Position numbers and translations under genes: made by a program. This document shows positions 15,994-24,232 of a stretch of DNA of 39,126 nt, piece by piece. Under the pieces are notes generated by a model that was given only the letters and a program-made list of their open reading frames with translations, had not been told where the DNA came from and searched no databases. The stretch's first letter is position 1; each line of letters starts with the position of its first letter. The stretch covers positions 1 through 39,126 of the IMG/VR virus record IMGVR_UViG_3300006790_001296. The stretch is one strand, 5' to 3'. The DNA comes from a virus.

Positions 15994-18228
15994 ATGCCAT
16001 CACCAGTAACACCAAATGAAATTAAGAACACCCTGCCCAATGTGGACAGCGGTGTTTGCGATAGGCTTAAAAAGGTAATCATAGATTTCCCGCGCAAGGT
16101 ATATGCGTGGATGAGTTATGTTTATAACGATGACGGATCGTTTACGGAGGAATTTAAGCAGGAGCTCTGTCAGATTAAATGTGATGACATTGATGTAGGA
16201 ACATCTGGGCCAACCACTGATCCGACAGGAGGAGGCCAAGGTGGTTCTATTCCTAAAGTTACCCAGCTTATTGCCACCCCAGCGACTAGGAGCACTGGAG
16301 GGATAGTATTGGTTTGGCAACATGTAGATCAGGCTATTTCATATAACATATATAGGACACCTACAATTACTGTTAATCATTCCAGCCCGGGAACACAATA
16401 CGCCGCAAATGCGACTAATATAAATGTTGAGCCGTTACTTGAGGAGATAGATTCAGGCAAGAAGATTACGTTCGATAATGGAACCGTGTTGACTACCAGC
16501 GCAAAAGCTATCGTAGGTGCAACAGCCCTCAGCGGTTCATTGAGTGGTGTGCTTCCAGACAGCGAGGAAGGCCACCTTCCCGGTGCTGACGCAAAGCTGC
16601 TAGTAAAAGACAGGACGGTGTGGACTTCTCCAAATTGGCGGCAAGCTGCGGCAGGAAAGATATGCATGCGCTCAGATAAATCCTGCACATTTCTTGATGA
16701 GCATGGCATGGAGATTTGGGATGGCAGCCAGATGAGTAGCTTGGACGGGGATAGCAACCTGCTGAACCCACTAAATGGAGGTCATCGCTACAACTATTTT
16801 GTAGTTGGGAAATCTAGCGGAGGTGAATACTCAGCTTACTCCAAAGCTGTTGGTGGTTATTCGCAGGTCGTTAAAGGGTTCTCAGCAGTCGATGCTGACA
16901 CTGGTTTAATTTACTCTGGAGGTGGAGACGCTGCCTATGAGCAGACTGTTCCTAATGGCCAATCGTTCATGCGAGTTGTTCTTCGTGGTGGAGGTGGTGG
17001 AGGTGGAGCAGGTGGCGATTACAAGGAGCCTTCTGCTATTCAGTACCATGTTAAAAATATTAGTTACGCTGGTGGGGCTAACGATACGATTACATTCACA
17101 CTTGGGGGATCATCGACACCAGACATCAACCACTGGAGCACGCAGGTTGGTAAGAATGAGATTAGATTGTTGGATAACGGGAATAATAACTTTAACAGGC
17201 TGTTTGAGGTTATATCTGTAAGTGGAAGCACGTTTACATGTAAGGCAATATCTGGCTTGGCAGGTCAGTCTTCTTCAACAAATGGAACTATACCCAACAC
17301 ATCGGATGCTTCTCACGGAAGAGTTTACAGGACAATAGATAAGCAAAAGGTAAAGGTTCCCGGTGGCGGCGGTGGCGCAGGAGGTCTACTTGTTTGTGTT
17401 TTTAATATTACAAACGCGATAACAAAAGTCCGCGTAAGAACTATTGACTCAACAGGAACCCCTAACACGGTAAACTATTCAGACACTGGAACAGGCGCTT
17501 TCAAGCAATTCGTTGGAAACTTGAGCGACTCAATAGGAGATGAGTTTGTTACTTACAATAGAGGCGGGGAGGGCAGGCAAGACGCAACAACCCACCCGAC
17601 AGCAGGTGAGCCATCAACGAACCCGGGTGCTCATACGGCAGTAGCCTTCAATGGTGATCCTGTTAGCAATGATGGAGTTAGTAAGAGCACTCTCTTGGCT
17701 CCTTACTTTACTCTGCTTGAGGTTTACAATGGCAGTTCGTGGCTTGAGGTTGCCCGTGTTGCTGATGGTCAGGGAGGTGGATACAGAAATGGCTTCACTC
17801 AATACCGATCACTAGGAGGCAAGGGCGGTTCCACTCACACCACTACAAACATTACGGGCTGCACCCTCAGGACAGGGGCATTATCGAAACTTGTATCTGG
17901 TGGGAAGTTCTTCAAGGCAGGAGCCGATGGGAAGGATGGAACAACCCCAACCTACTTTGGGCCAGAAGCCCCGGGCATTGCTGGTAAGGGAGGCTTTGTT
18001 TGGGACGGGCATAGGCCATTTGGCACGAACAGCCCACTTGAGCTTGCTGCCAAGGGAGACATCACTGGCAACTCTGGTTGCTCTTTTGATTTAAGCGCCC
18101 CGGGAAGTGGTGGCTCAGGATCAACTGGTTCATCAGTCGAAGAGAACACCAAGTTTTGCATAGGGGGCCACGCAATGGCGGGTTGTGCTTGGGTCACATA
18201 TTCTGCAACTGCATACGACAAATACTAA
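15994..18228 (+). CDS. Probable tail fibre/adhesin with fibronectin-III and glycine-rich regions
   Basis: 744 residues. Residues 1-63 repeat the N-terminal module of the preceding gene (MPSPVTPNEIKNTLP ... FPRKVYAWMSYVYNDDG, C-x3-C at 59-63). From about 83 a fibronectin type III-like domain begins (VTQLIATPA ... GIVLVWQHVDQAISYNIYR), interrupted by an insert of about 100 residues before its last strand (GHRYNYFVVGKSSGGEYS). Two polyglycine segments at about 333 (GGGGGGGAGG) and 456 (GGGGGAGG) start a glycine-rich C-terminal half, a pattern seen in phage receptor-binding adhesins. A glycine-rich end (SAPGSGGSGSTGSS) and a cysteine near the end (HAMAGCAWV) follow. Likely binds the host surface. 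It abuts the next gene directly. Confidence 0.7.
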   Translation: MPSPVTPNEIKNTLPNVDSGVCDRLKKVIIDFPRKVYAWMSYVYNDDGSFTEEFKQELCQIKCDDIDVGTSGPTTDPTGGGQGGSIPKVTQLIATPATRSTGGIVLVWQHVDQAISYNIYRTPTITVNHSSPGTQYAANATNINVEPLLEEIDSGKKITFDNGTVLTTSAKAIVGATALSGSLSGVLPDSEEGHLPGADAKLLVKDRTVWTSPNWRQAAAGKICMRSDKSCTFLDEHGMEIWDGSQMSSLDGDSNLLNPLNGGHRYNYFVVGKSSGGEYSAYSKAVGGYSQVVKGFSAVDADTGLIYSGGGDAAYEQTVPNGQSFMRVVLRGGGGGGGAGGDYKEPSAIQYHVKNISYAGGANDTITFTLGGSSTPDINHWSTQVGKNEIRLLDNGNNNFNRLFEVISVSGSTFTCKAISGLAGQSSSTNGTIPNTSDASHGRVYRTIDKQKVKVPGGGGGAGGLLVCVFNITNAITKVRVRTIDSTGTPNTVNYSDTGTGAFKQFVGNLSDSIGDEFVTYNRGGEGRQDATTHPTAGEPSTNPGAHTAVAFNGDPVSNDGVSKSTLLAPYFTLLEVYNGSSWLEVARVADGQGGGYRNGFTQYRSLGGKGGSTHTTTNITGCTLRTGALSKLVSGGKFFKAGADGKDGTTPTYFGPEAPGIAGKGGFVWDGHRPFGTNSPLELAAKGDITGNSGCSFDLSAPGSGGSGSTGSSVEENTKFCIGGHAMAGCAWVTYSATAYDKY
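16986..17016 (+). repeat. GGW-rich low-complexity tract encoding polyglycine
   Basis: A run of GGT/GGA units (GGTGGAGGTGGTGGAGGTGG and onward) encodes the first polyglycine segment of the adhesin. Such tracts can slip in replication and may vary in length between relatives. Confidence 0.6.
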
Positions 18229-20223
18229 ATGCACATTTCACCAAAAGCTAAACTGTATGAGATGCGCCCATTGACTGGGCCGCTCGATCCTCAGTCATCT
18301 CCTGACGGTGTAGCTGCTGGTGCACATCGCTGGGTGCAGAACTTTAGGGTTAACAAAGACGGCAACCTTCAGAGGTCGGAAGGCTTTAGGCGGTTCATGT
18401 ATTCAGATACATCAAACAATAACGCCGATCTTCACAATCAGTTTCCTAAAAATGACACCGCACAAGAATCGCAGATAGCTACGGGAACCGAGGAGGACTT
18501 AACGCTACTGTTTCAAGCCACATCGACAAATGGTGATACTCGATTACTCGCTGGCGGCTCAAAGAGAACCTACTGCTACAACCAGAAGACAAATAACTGG
18601 AGGGTAATCCGCAACTCGTCCACAGGTACTGGCAAGTGGAAGGCTGCCCAGCTTGAGGATGATGTAATTTTTGTAAACGACAGCGCCAAGCCTCATTACT
18701 GGAAATTGGATCAGCCGATGGAGAACGCCACGACTGATTCGATCAGGGAAATTAAATCGTTTTCCGAGATGGGTCTTAATCGTGTGCGACACATACAGGA
18801 GTGGCGTGGCCTGATGTTTTACGGGAATGTCAACGAAGGGAATGAATGGATTCCAGACAGACTTATCTGGTCTGATTTCAAGAAGCCTTTCAGCATAGCC
18901 CCGGGTGATGAATCACTGGCTGGATACCAAGACCTTGGGCACGGGGAAGAGATCGTCGGCATGGAGCCACTAGGCAATGCGCTTCTGGTCTACACCACTA
19001 AAGGCGTTTGGCAGTTTGAGGTTTCTGGCGGCACAGGCACTGATGTGTTGTCCTTTAGGAAGCGTTACACGGATGAGGACAACGGCAACACAATCCCTGC
19101 TTATCCGAACACAATCATCAGCGCATCTGATAATCATTTCTATTTAGGTCGAGACGGAATCTACTACTACAATATTTACCGCGCAGCCCCAGATCAGCCT
19201 GACTGGCTGAAGGATGCCAGCGCTGTAATCTTTGACAACATCAACGCCTCGGAGTGCGAGGCTCCGATAGCAGCATACAACGCTAAGACTGACGAGGTGT
19301 GGATTAGTTGGCCAGTTGCGGGGGCAACTGAGAACTCAAAGACGCTAATCATCAACGTCAAACACCAGCATGTTAGTTATTACGATGCTGGTTTTTCTGC
19401 GTTCACCAACTTTACCAAAAAGGATTACACCAGCATTGGGGATTGGTTGACCACGAAGAACTATGTTTGCAGCCCGGGAGCTATTGCTGGGTTCCGTGAC
19501 AGCACAGAGGGATCAACTGTCTGCTCAGGCAGCGCATCCTTTAGTAGCTCAGTCGGGACGCCATCCTTAACCAACATATACTCCACGACAAATCTGGTAG
19601 TAACCGAAGAGGGAGAGGAAACTGACACCCTGATCACTGAGAACTGGGGTGCAGATACTGCTTCCGCTTTAAGTCTTTACGGCAATCTTGGCAGCCAAAC
19701 ATTTGCAGACATCTGCACGCAGGGATGTCCTGATGACATTCGATTTGTGATGGCCTACGTTAAAGACAACTGTCTCAAGGAGGATGGCGGCGCTTACTAC
19801 AGGGAGCGCTGCACCAACAAGGCTAATTGCGGAACCTACACACAGGATAAGGATTACAAGAGCGTCCTTCGATCTCCTGCATTACGATTTAACAACCCGA
19901 AGAACAACAAGCTACTGCGTGCTTTGACCGTTGAGTTTGAGCACGCGCAGGCAGGCGGTAAGATGAGCCTGCGAGTAGGTAACGCAGCGCAGGCTGTTGA
20001 TCCAAACAACCCCAAGTGCGGATTGCAGTGGCGTGAGCATGACGAAAAAGATGTGGCCTGCATTGCAGACCCAAGTGACCTAAGCCTCCGCGCCGTGGAG
20101 GAACTTACATGGCCGCTCTATGAGCAGGGAAGGAACCTGTACTACGAGCTCAGCGTGTACGGCACGGTGGGCAAGTTTGAAACCTCAGCAATAAGACTCT
20201 ATGCCGAAACTAAAACGTCGTAG
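18229..20223 (+). CDS. Large tail protein, probably a beta-propeller nozzle or tail-accessory type
   Basis: 664 residues starting one base after the preceding stop. The opening resembles tail proteins that begin with a short extended arm followed by blades (LYEMRPLTGPLDPQSSPDG, then WVQNFRVNKDGNLQRSEGF). Repeated blade-like motifs follow: DLTLLFQATSTNGDTRLLAG, WKAAQLEDDVIFVNDSAKP, WRGLMFYGNVN and ALLVYTTKGVWQFEVSG. The C-terminal 150 residues form a beta-sandwich-like domain (LLRALTVEFEHAQAGGKMSL). Podovirus tail nozzle and stabilisation proteins (T7 gp12, P22 gp10 types) have such repeats and this position. Direct sequence homology is not claimed. The gene overlaps the next one by 23 bp. Confidence 0.62.
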   Translation: MHISPKAKLYEMRPLTGPLDPQSSPDGVAAGAHRWVQNFRVNKDGNLQRSEGFRRFMYSDTSNNNADLHNQFPKNDTAQESQIATGTEEDLTLLFQATSTNGDTRLLAGGSKRTYCYNQKTNNWRVIRNSSTGTGKWKAAQLEDDVIFVNDSAKPHYWKLDQPMENATTDSIREIKSFSEMGLNRVRHIQEWRGLMFYGNVNEGNEWIPDRLIWSDFKKPFSIAPGDESLAGYQDLGHGEEIVGMEPLGNALLVYTTKGVWQFEVSGGTGTDVLSFRKRYTDEDNGNTIPAYPNTIISASDNHFYLGRDGIYYYNIYRAAPDQPDWLKDASAVIFDNINASECEAPIAAYNAKTDEVWISWPVAGATENSKTLIINVKHQHVSYYDAGFSAFTNFTKKDYTSIGDWLTTKNYVCSPGAIAGFRDSTEGSTVCSGSASFSSSVGTPSLTNIYSTTNLVVTEEGEETDTLITENWGADTASALSLYGNLGSQTFADICTQGCPDDIRFVMAYVKDNCLKEDGGAYYRERCTNKANCGTYTQDKDYKSVLRSPALRFNNPKNNKLLRALTVEFEHAQAGGKMSLRVGNAAQAVDPNNPKCGLQWREHDEKDVACIADPSDLSLRAVEELTWPLYEQGRNLYYELSVYGTVGKFETSAIRLYAETKTS

Positions 20224-20662
20224 TGATGAAGACGGGGAAAGAGTCGATGAGCTTTTAAACGAGGCCCGAACAAGGACACTAACCCCAGAGGAGCTAAAGG
20301 AGATCGTATGGATACTGTCTCCTATAACAGACACCCCTGCCTTCTATTACGATGGTCAGGCGTTTTATTTTGATCACACATCAGGGGAGTTATACACAAA
20401 GCTCGATGGCGAGGAGCGTTCCTATGTTGGGCTAATCCCAGATGATCTTTCATCATTTATGTCTGGCGGCTCAGGAGGTAGAGGTGGTGGCATATTTGCT
20501 AGGCTTGCCCCTACTGCCAAGAGGTTAACGATTCCGCTACCTCCGTTCCCTAAGATACCTGCTAATGTGAAAGCCAAGTTTCCTGAGCTAACAGAAAGCT
20601 GGGATAAGTGGGAGGATTCCGTAGATCAGTGGGTGCAGTATGTTCAAAACCAGTTAAGTTAA
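20201..20662 (+). CDS. Small tail-region protein of unknown function
   Basis: 153 residues, starting inside the previous gene's last codons. An N-terminal charged helix (KRRSDEDGERVDELLNEART) is followed by a strand-rich patch (PAFYYDGQAFYFDHTSGELY), a glycine-rich turn (GGSGGRGGG), and a C-terminal helix with spaced tryptophans (ESWDKWEDSVDQWVQYVQNQ). The C-terminal helix may trimerise or dock to the tail. The next gene product ends in a loosely similar helix. No family recognised. Confidence 0.6.
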   Translation: MPKLKRRSDEDGERVDELLNEARTRTLTPEELKEIVWILSPITDTPAFYYDGQAFYFDHTSGELYTKLDGEERSYVGLIPDDLSSFMSGGSGGRGGGIFARLAPTAKRLTIPLPPFPKIPANVKAKFPELTESWDKWEDSVDQWVQYVQNQLS

Positions 20663-21268
20663 ATGCCTGAGTGGACGCCAGAAGAGGAGCTTCTCCTCAG
20701 CTACATGGACTTTTACGGGACTAGCCCCGATGAGCCAGTTGGTGCAACAAATTTTAGAGAGCTTCGGCTTACTGGCTGGAGCGAAAGGGATGAGAGAAAC
20801 CTTAACTCTAACAACTGGAGGGAGTACATAAGCCAGTTTACCCCGGGGATTTTATCATACTGGCAAGCGGCTGCTGTAATGACTTTCGCCTTACGAAGAG
20901 AACTAGCCGAGGATGAGTTGGATGTAATTACGCTTTGGTGGGACGCATTTAAAGAAGGCGATTATTACATGTATTATGACGGCGATAAGATATATGGCCA
21001 TGCAATCCATCTTGATCCCTCAAAAGCCATTGATGATAACCCTACAATTTTAAGGTTCTCTGGGAATAAAAATTCCCAAGGAGAGTTGCAGTTACCTACT
21101 GTCGAGTTGGAGATTACCAAGCCTCGGGAGATGCCTCAGTTCCCCCAATGGGATGATAAAATAATTAATAGGTTTCATCGTTCCACTGACCCAGAGATGC
21201 AGGAGTACACAAAGGCCATAGGAGACTGGTCTGCACTCATGCATAACGCCATCAGTCAGTTAGCTTAA
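20663..21268 (+). CDS. Small tail-region protein of unknown function
   Basis: 201 residues, ATG immediately after the preceding TAA. It is acidic, with mixed helix and strand (MPEWTPEEELLLSYMDFYG at the start). A YYMYYDGDKIYGH segment recalls the FYYDGQAFYF patch of the neighbour, and the final helix (YTKAIGDWSALMHNAISQLA) parallels the neighbour's end. The two may be diverged relatives, but the similarity is weak by eye. No catalytic motif is seen. This gene closes the tail block before a 31-base gap holding a promoter candidate. Confidence 0.6.
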   Translation: MPEWTPEEELLLSYMDFYGTSPDEPVGATNFRELRLTGWSERDERNLNSNNWREYISQFTPGILSYWQAAAVMTFALRRELAEDELDVITLWWDAFKEGDYYMYYDGDKIYGHAIHLDPSKAIDDNPTILRFSGNKNSQGELQLPTVELEITKPREMPQFPQWDDKIINRFHRSTDPEMQEYTKAIGDWSALMHNAISQLA

Positions 21269-21290
21269 AGCCGCTCCCGTGTGTTAAAAT
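21260..21290 (+). promoter_or_regulatory. Candidate promoter for the internal-virion genes
   Basis: TAAAAT (21285-21290) is a good -10 candidate, and a poor TTAGCT (21260-21265) lies 19 bp upstream. The ATG at 21300 follows the -10 by only 9 bases without a Shine-Dalgarno sequence, the same geometry as the candidate before the 9140 gene. This could mean leaderless transcripts. The -35 is weak. Confidence 0.3.
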
Positions 21291-21299
21291 GCAGCCGTT

Positions 21300-22220
21300 A
21301 TGGCTGTTTTTGACAGGTTAAGAGATAGGCAGAGCGTTCGGGCGCAGGCGGTTCCACTGATGCAGACTTCTGTCCAGCAGCCGCAGGAACAAAAGAACCC
21401 ATATCAAGTCCTTGAAACCCCCCGTTCATCCGAGCTTGCGGATAGAATTAAAAGCATTTTAGGCACAGCAGATAAGCAGCAAAAAAGCGCAGACAAATCC
21501 ATACGAAGCTATGAGTCAGCGCTGAAGCGTTCCCCAGCTAAGTCTTTTGCGGATCAGGAAAGCAATTACCTGTCCCGGTTCTTTGATTCCAGAGCACAGC
21601 AGGACTTGGAGGGTATGCGAACAAGGCAAGCTGACGCCCTCCGCAGGGCCGCTGATATTGCCCGAGGAAATGTTCGCCGCGACCTAAAGGCGGCGGGCTT
21701 TGCCAGCGGTGCTGGCAGTGGTAGCCGACTGGATCGGATGGCTTTGGATCGCAACATGGCCATCGAGGCAGACATTGCCAACCGCATGGCGGCTAGTGAG
21801 AGAGGAGACTACGATTATCTAAACCGCATGCGAGGTGCTGCTGTTGGACAACGTGGCTCAATCTATGACCGCTTAGCTGCAAGGGAGCTTCTTCCCATGC
21901 AGGCGAGGCAGCAGCAACTCAACACACAGCTTGGATTGCTGGGCAACATTGGCCAGCAGCAAAGAGCGAACACATTGTATCACCTAGCTGAGACACCTGA
22001 GTACACCCAGAACAGGGAGTATCAAGCCATGCTCGCAGAGCAGGGGATACAGCCGATCCCGGGTACAGGGTACTCAATGGACATGTCCCAGACTGATCCG
22101 TTCGCAAGATTTCCCAAACAACCATTCATAGGATACGGGGTCAATCCACTGAATAACCTATACGGTTATCAGTATGCGGCTCCCCAATACAACTACCCAA
22201 CTGTTTTAAGGCAGGTCTAA
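21300..22220 (+). CDS. Helical protein, probably an internal virion protein
   Basis: 306 residues. The central region (about 40-225) is almost entirely charged helix with many A/R/Q residues (SADKSIRSYESALKRS; RTRQADALRRAADIARGNVR; QARQQQLNTQLGLLGNIGQQ). The last 80 residues are rich in tyrosine, proline and glutamine (PQYNYPTVLRQV at the end). Proteins of this type between the tail genes and a giant gene in podoviruses are commonly internal core or ejection proteins, but I recognise no family motif. It joins the next gene as TAATG. Confidence 0.55.
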   Translation: MAVFDRLRDRQSVRAQAVPLMQTSVQQPQEQKNPYQVLETPRSSELADRIKSILGTADKQQKSADKSIRSYESALKRSPAKSFADQESNYLSRFFDSRAQQDLEGMRTRQADALRRAADIARGNVRRDLKAAGFASGAGSGSRLDRMALDRNMAIEADIANRMAASERGDYDYLNRMRGAAVGQRGSIYDRLAARELLPMQARQQQLNTQLGLLGNIGQQQRANTLYHLAETPEYTQNREYQAMLAEQGIQPIPGTGYSMDMSQTDPFARFPKQPFIGYGVNPLNNLYGYQYAAPQYNYPTVLRQV

Positions 22221-24232
22221 TGGCTACTATATTTGAAAACCTACGGCGTACTGCGTATCAGCGCCCGTGGATGAAAAACTATAAGCCGATGTTCGGAGGA
22301 TTATCCTCTGGCAGCGGCTCTAATCGCTTAGGTGCATCGAACTTCGCATCAGCGGGAACCCAGTACATGGATTCCCCGGGCGGTGAAGGCTTTCAAGGTG
22401 GCCAGAAGTTCTTTTCAGCGCTCACCCCGGGCATTGCGTATGACTCATTTGAGGAGGCACTGGCTGTAGGTAAGGAGGCACAGGACTCTCAGGACATCGA
22501 GGACTACACTCGGTATGCCAAGGCGCTGGGGCTGCCAACTACTGCCCAAGGCTTTGATGGGTATCGCAAAGAGAAGGCGCAGCAACGACAGCTTGAGCAG
22601 CAGACTACCCAAAAGAATCAGCAGCTTGCATTGCAGCAGGCAAACAGAGACAGGGAATTTGCCTTTAAGATGGCTCAGGCTAGAGAGTCAGCAGCTAGGG
22701 CAAACCGAGCGGCAGCGCAGGCTGATCAACGAAACAGGCTTTCCTACATGAACTACCTCCAGAAGCTGAACAAAGGAACTGGAACAGGGAGGGGTGGCTC
22801 TAGTTCTCGTAGCAGCGGCGGCAGTTCGGGTTCTCAAATAAACAGGTTAATGAGCGGCATCAAGGCTGGCGCTTACAATCAGTATAACCCAAATGAAATA
22901 GCTCAACTGGTTCAGCGGTATGGCGGTGACGAGATTGACCTTCAGACAGCGTTCGATGCTGTAGAGCAGTCCACTTTGGATCGCTCTACCAAAGCATCCA
23001 CTGCAAGCCGACAAGCAAGTGACAGGGAAATCAAGCAGCAGGTTGATACCATCAACGGGTTACTTGAAACAGATAATCTAGCTGAGTTAAAGAACGCTGA
23101 TGTTGATGCTATCCCATACGAAACCGCTGCATTACTGCACAACAAGATAGACACTGTTCGCAATCAGGCTGAGCGAGATGCCATGATTCTTCAGCAGGCC
23201 AAGGATGAGATGGCCGCGATAGAGGAGAGAGAGAGAAATGACCCTGATGGCCAATCAGGCGAAAAATTTAGTGATTTAAAACAAGAATTAATAAACACAT
23301 TCTCCAAGTACATTGTCGGAAATCCTGATGAATATGAGTTTGTAGAACAAGATAAAGAGATAGGTGAAAATCTAGCTGACATCAGCCCGTTCGCTCACTT
23401 GTTTATAAATGACAATCAGGAGGAAGTTCCTGATGGGGGAGCGATTGATGCCCCTAAGGAACTGCTTGATAACCCTGTCACAAGTGAGGACTCCTTTGAT
23501 TTTAATCTTACCCCAGCAGAGCAGGCGCAAGCTGATGCTGTAGATGCTGCCCGATTGAGAGCACAGCAAGAAGCATTTGCTGAAAGTGTAAGGCAGGGCA
23601 GGGATGATTTAGCAAGGTCAGCGGCCAATCAGGTTATGAACCCTGAGTCGGAATCAAGGCAGACATTAGGCCAGCTTGCTGATGCTTATAATGCTATCCG
23701 TCCACGATCCATTCCCGGGGATGACTATGTTGATCAAAGAGACATTGATGAATTTAACAGACTAACAAGGCCAGAGACTGTTGCTGACCCAGTGGCTCCT
23801 GCATTTGTTGGGAGAAACACAATGTTCGTAGACCCCACATCTCCTTGGGATATAGGCTCTACTGTTGAGGGGTCATCCATTCCTCAAGGAACTATGGCTT
23901 GGGAAAACCTAAAGGCTATACCTGCTAATGCGTTCAGCCTTGTTCCCGAAACACTCAATGCAGTTGCTCCGTTTTATACGATGCCCTTGCCAGAGTCTCT
24001 ACAAGCTAGTGGCGAACCAAGTAAAACAATCAGACAGCCTATGCTTAATCCACTTGCATACACGGATGGGGTTAAGCCGAAGATCACCGCTGAGTATGCG
24101 AGAGAAACACTGCTTCCGTTGTATACACAAAGTATAAACAGGGAAGATGGATATGGGGAGGATTGGCTTGAGGAAAGGGCCGTAGCTATGCTCCTTAATA
24201 ACTATGATATTGTAGACCGAGAGTTCTTCTAA
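22220..24232 (+). CDS. Large helical protein, probably an internal virion protein
   Basis: 670 residues. A glycine/serine-rich start (FGGLSSGSGSNRLGASNF) leads to a long glutamine/arginine-rich coiled coil (about 110-185, RQLEQQTTQKNQQLALQQAN), a serine/glycine linker (about 190-205), and further charged helix (about 255-380). The C-terminal third is less ordered, ending with an E/R-rich helix. Features match ejected core proteins: large, helical, non-enzymatic. Its stop overlaps the start of the giant gene as TAATG, so production is probably linked. No known family recognised. Confidence 0.55.
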   Translation: MATIFENLRRTAYQRPWMKNYKPMFGGLSSGSGSNRLGASNFASAGTQYMDSPGGEGFQGGQKFFSALTPGIAYDSFEEALAVGKEAQDSQDIEDYTRYAKALGLPTTAQGFDGYRKEKAQQRQLEQQTTQKNQQLALQQANRDREFAFKMAQARESAARANRAAAQADQRNRLSYMNYLQKLNKGTGTGRGGSSSRSSGGSSGSQINRLMSGIKAGAYNQYNPNEIAQLVQRYGGDEIDLQTAFDAVEQSTLDRSTKASTASRQASDREIKQQVDTINGLLETDNLAELKNADVDAIPYETAALLHNKIDTVRNQAERDAMILQQAKDEMAAIEERERNDPDGQSGEKFSDLKQELINTFSKYIVGNPDEYEFVEQDKEIGENLADISPFAHLFINDNQEEVPDGGAIDAPKELLDNPVTSEDSFDFNLTPAEQAQADAVDAARLRAQQEAFAESVRQGRDDLARSAANQVMNPESESRQTLGQLADAYNAIRPRSIPGDDYVDQRDIDEFNRLTRPETVADPVAPAFVGRNTMFVDPTSPWDIGSTVEGSSIPQGTMAWENLKAIPANAFSLVPETLNAVAPFYTMPLPESLQASGEPSKTIRQPMLNPLAYTDGVKPKITAEYARETLLPLYTQSINREDGYGEDWLEERAVAMLLNNYDIVDREFF

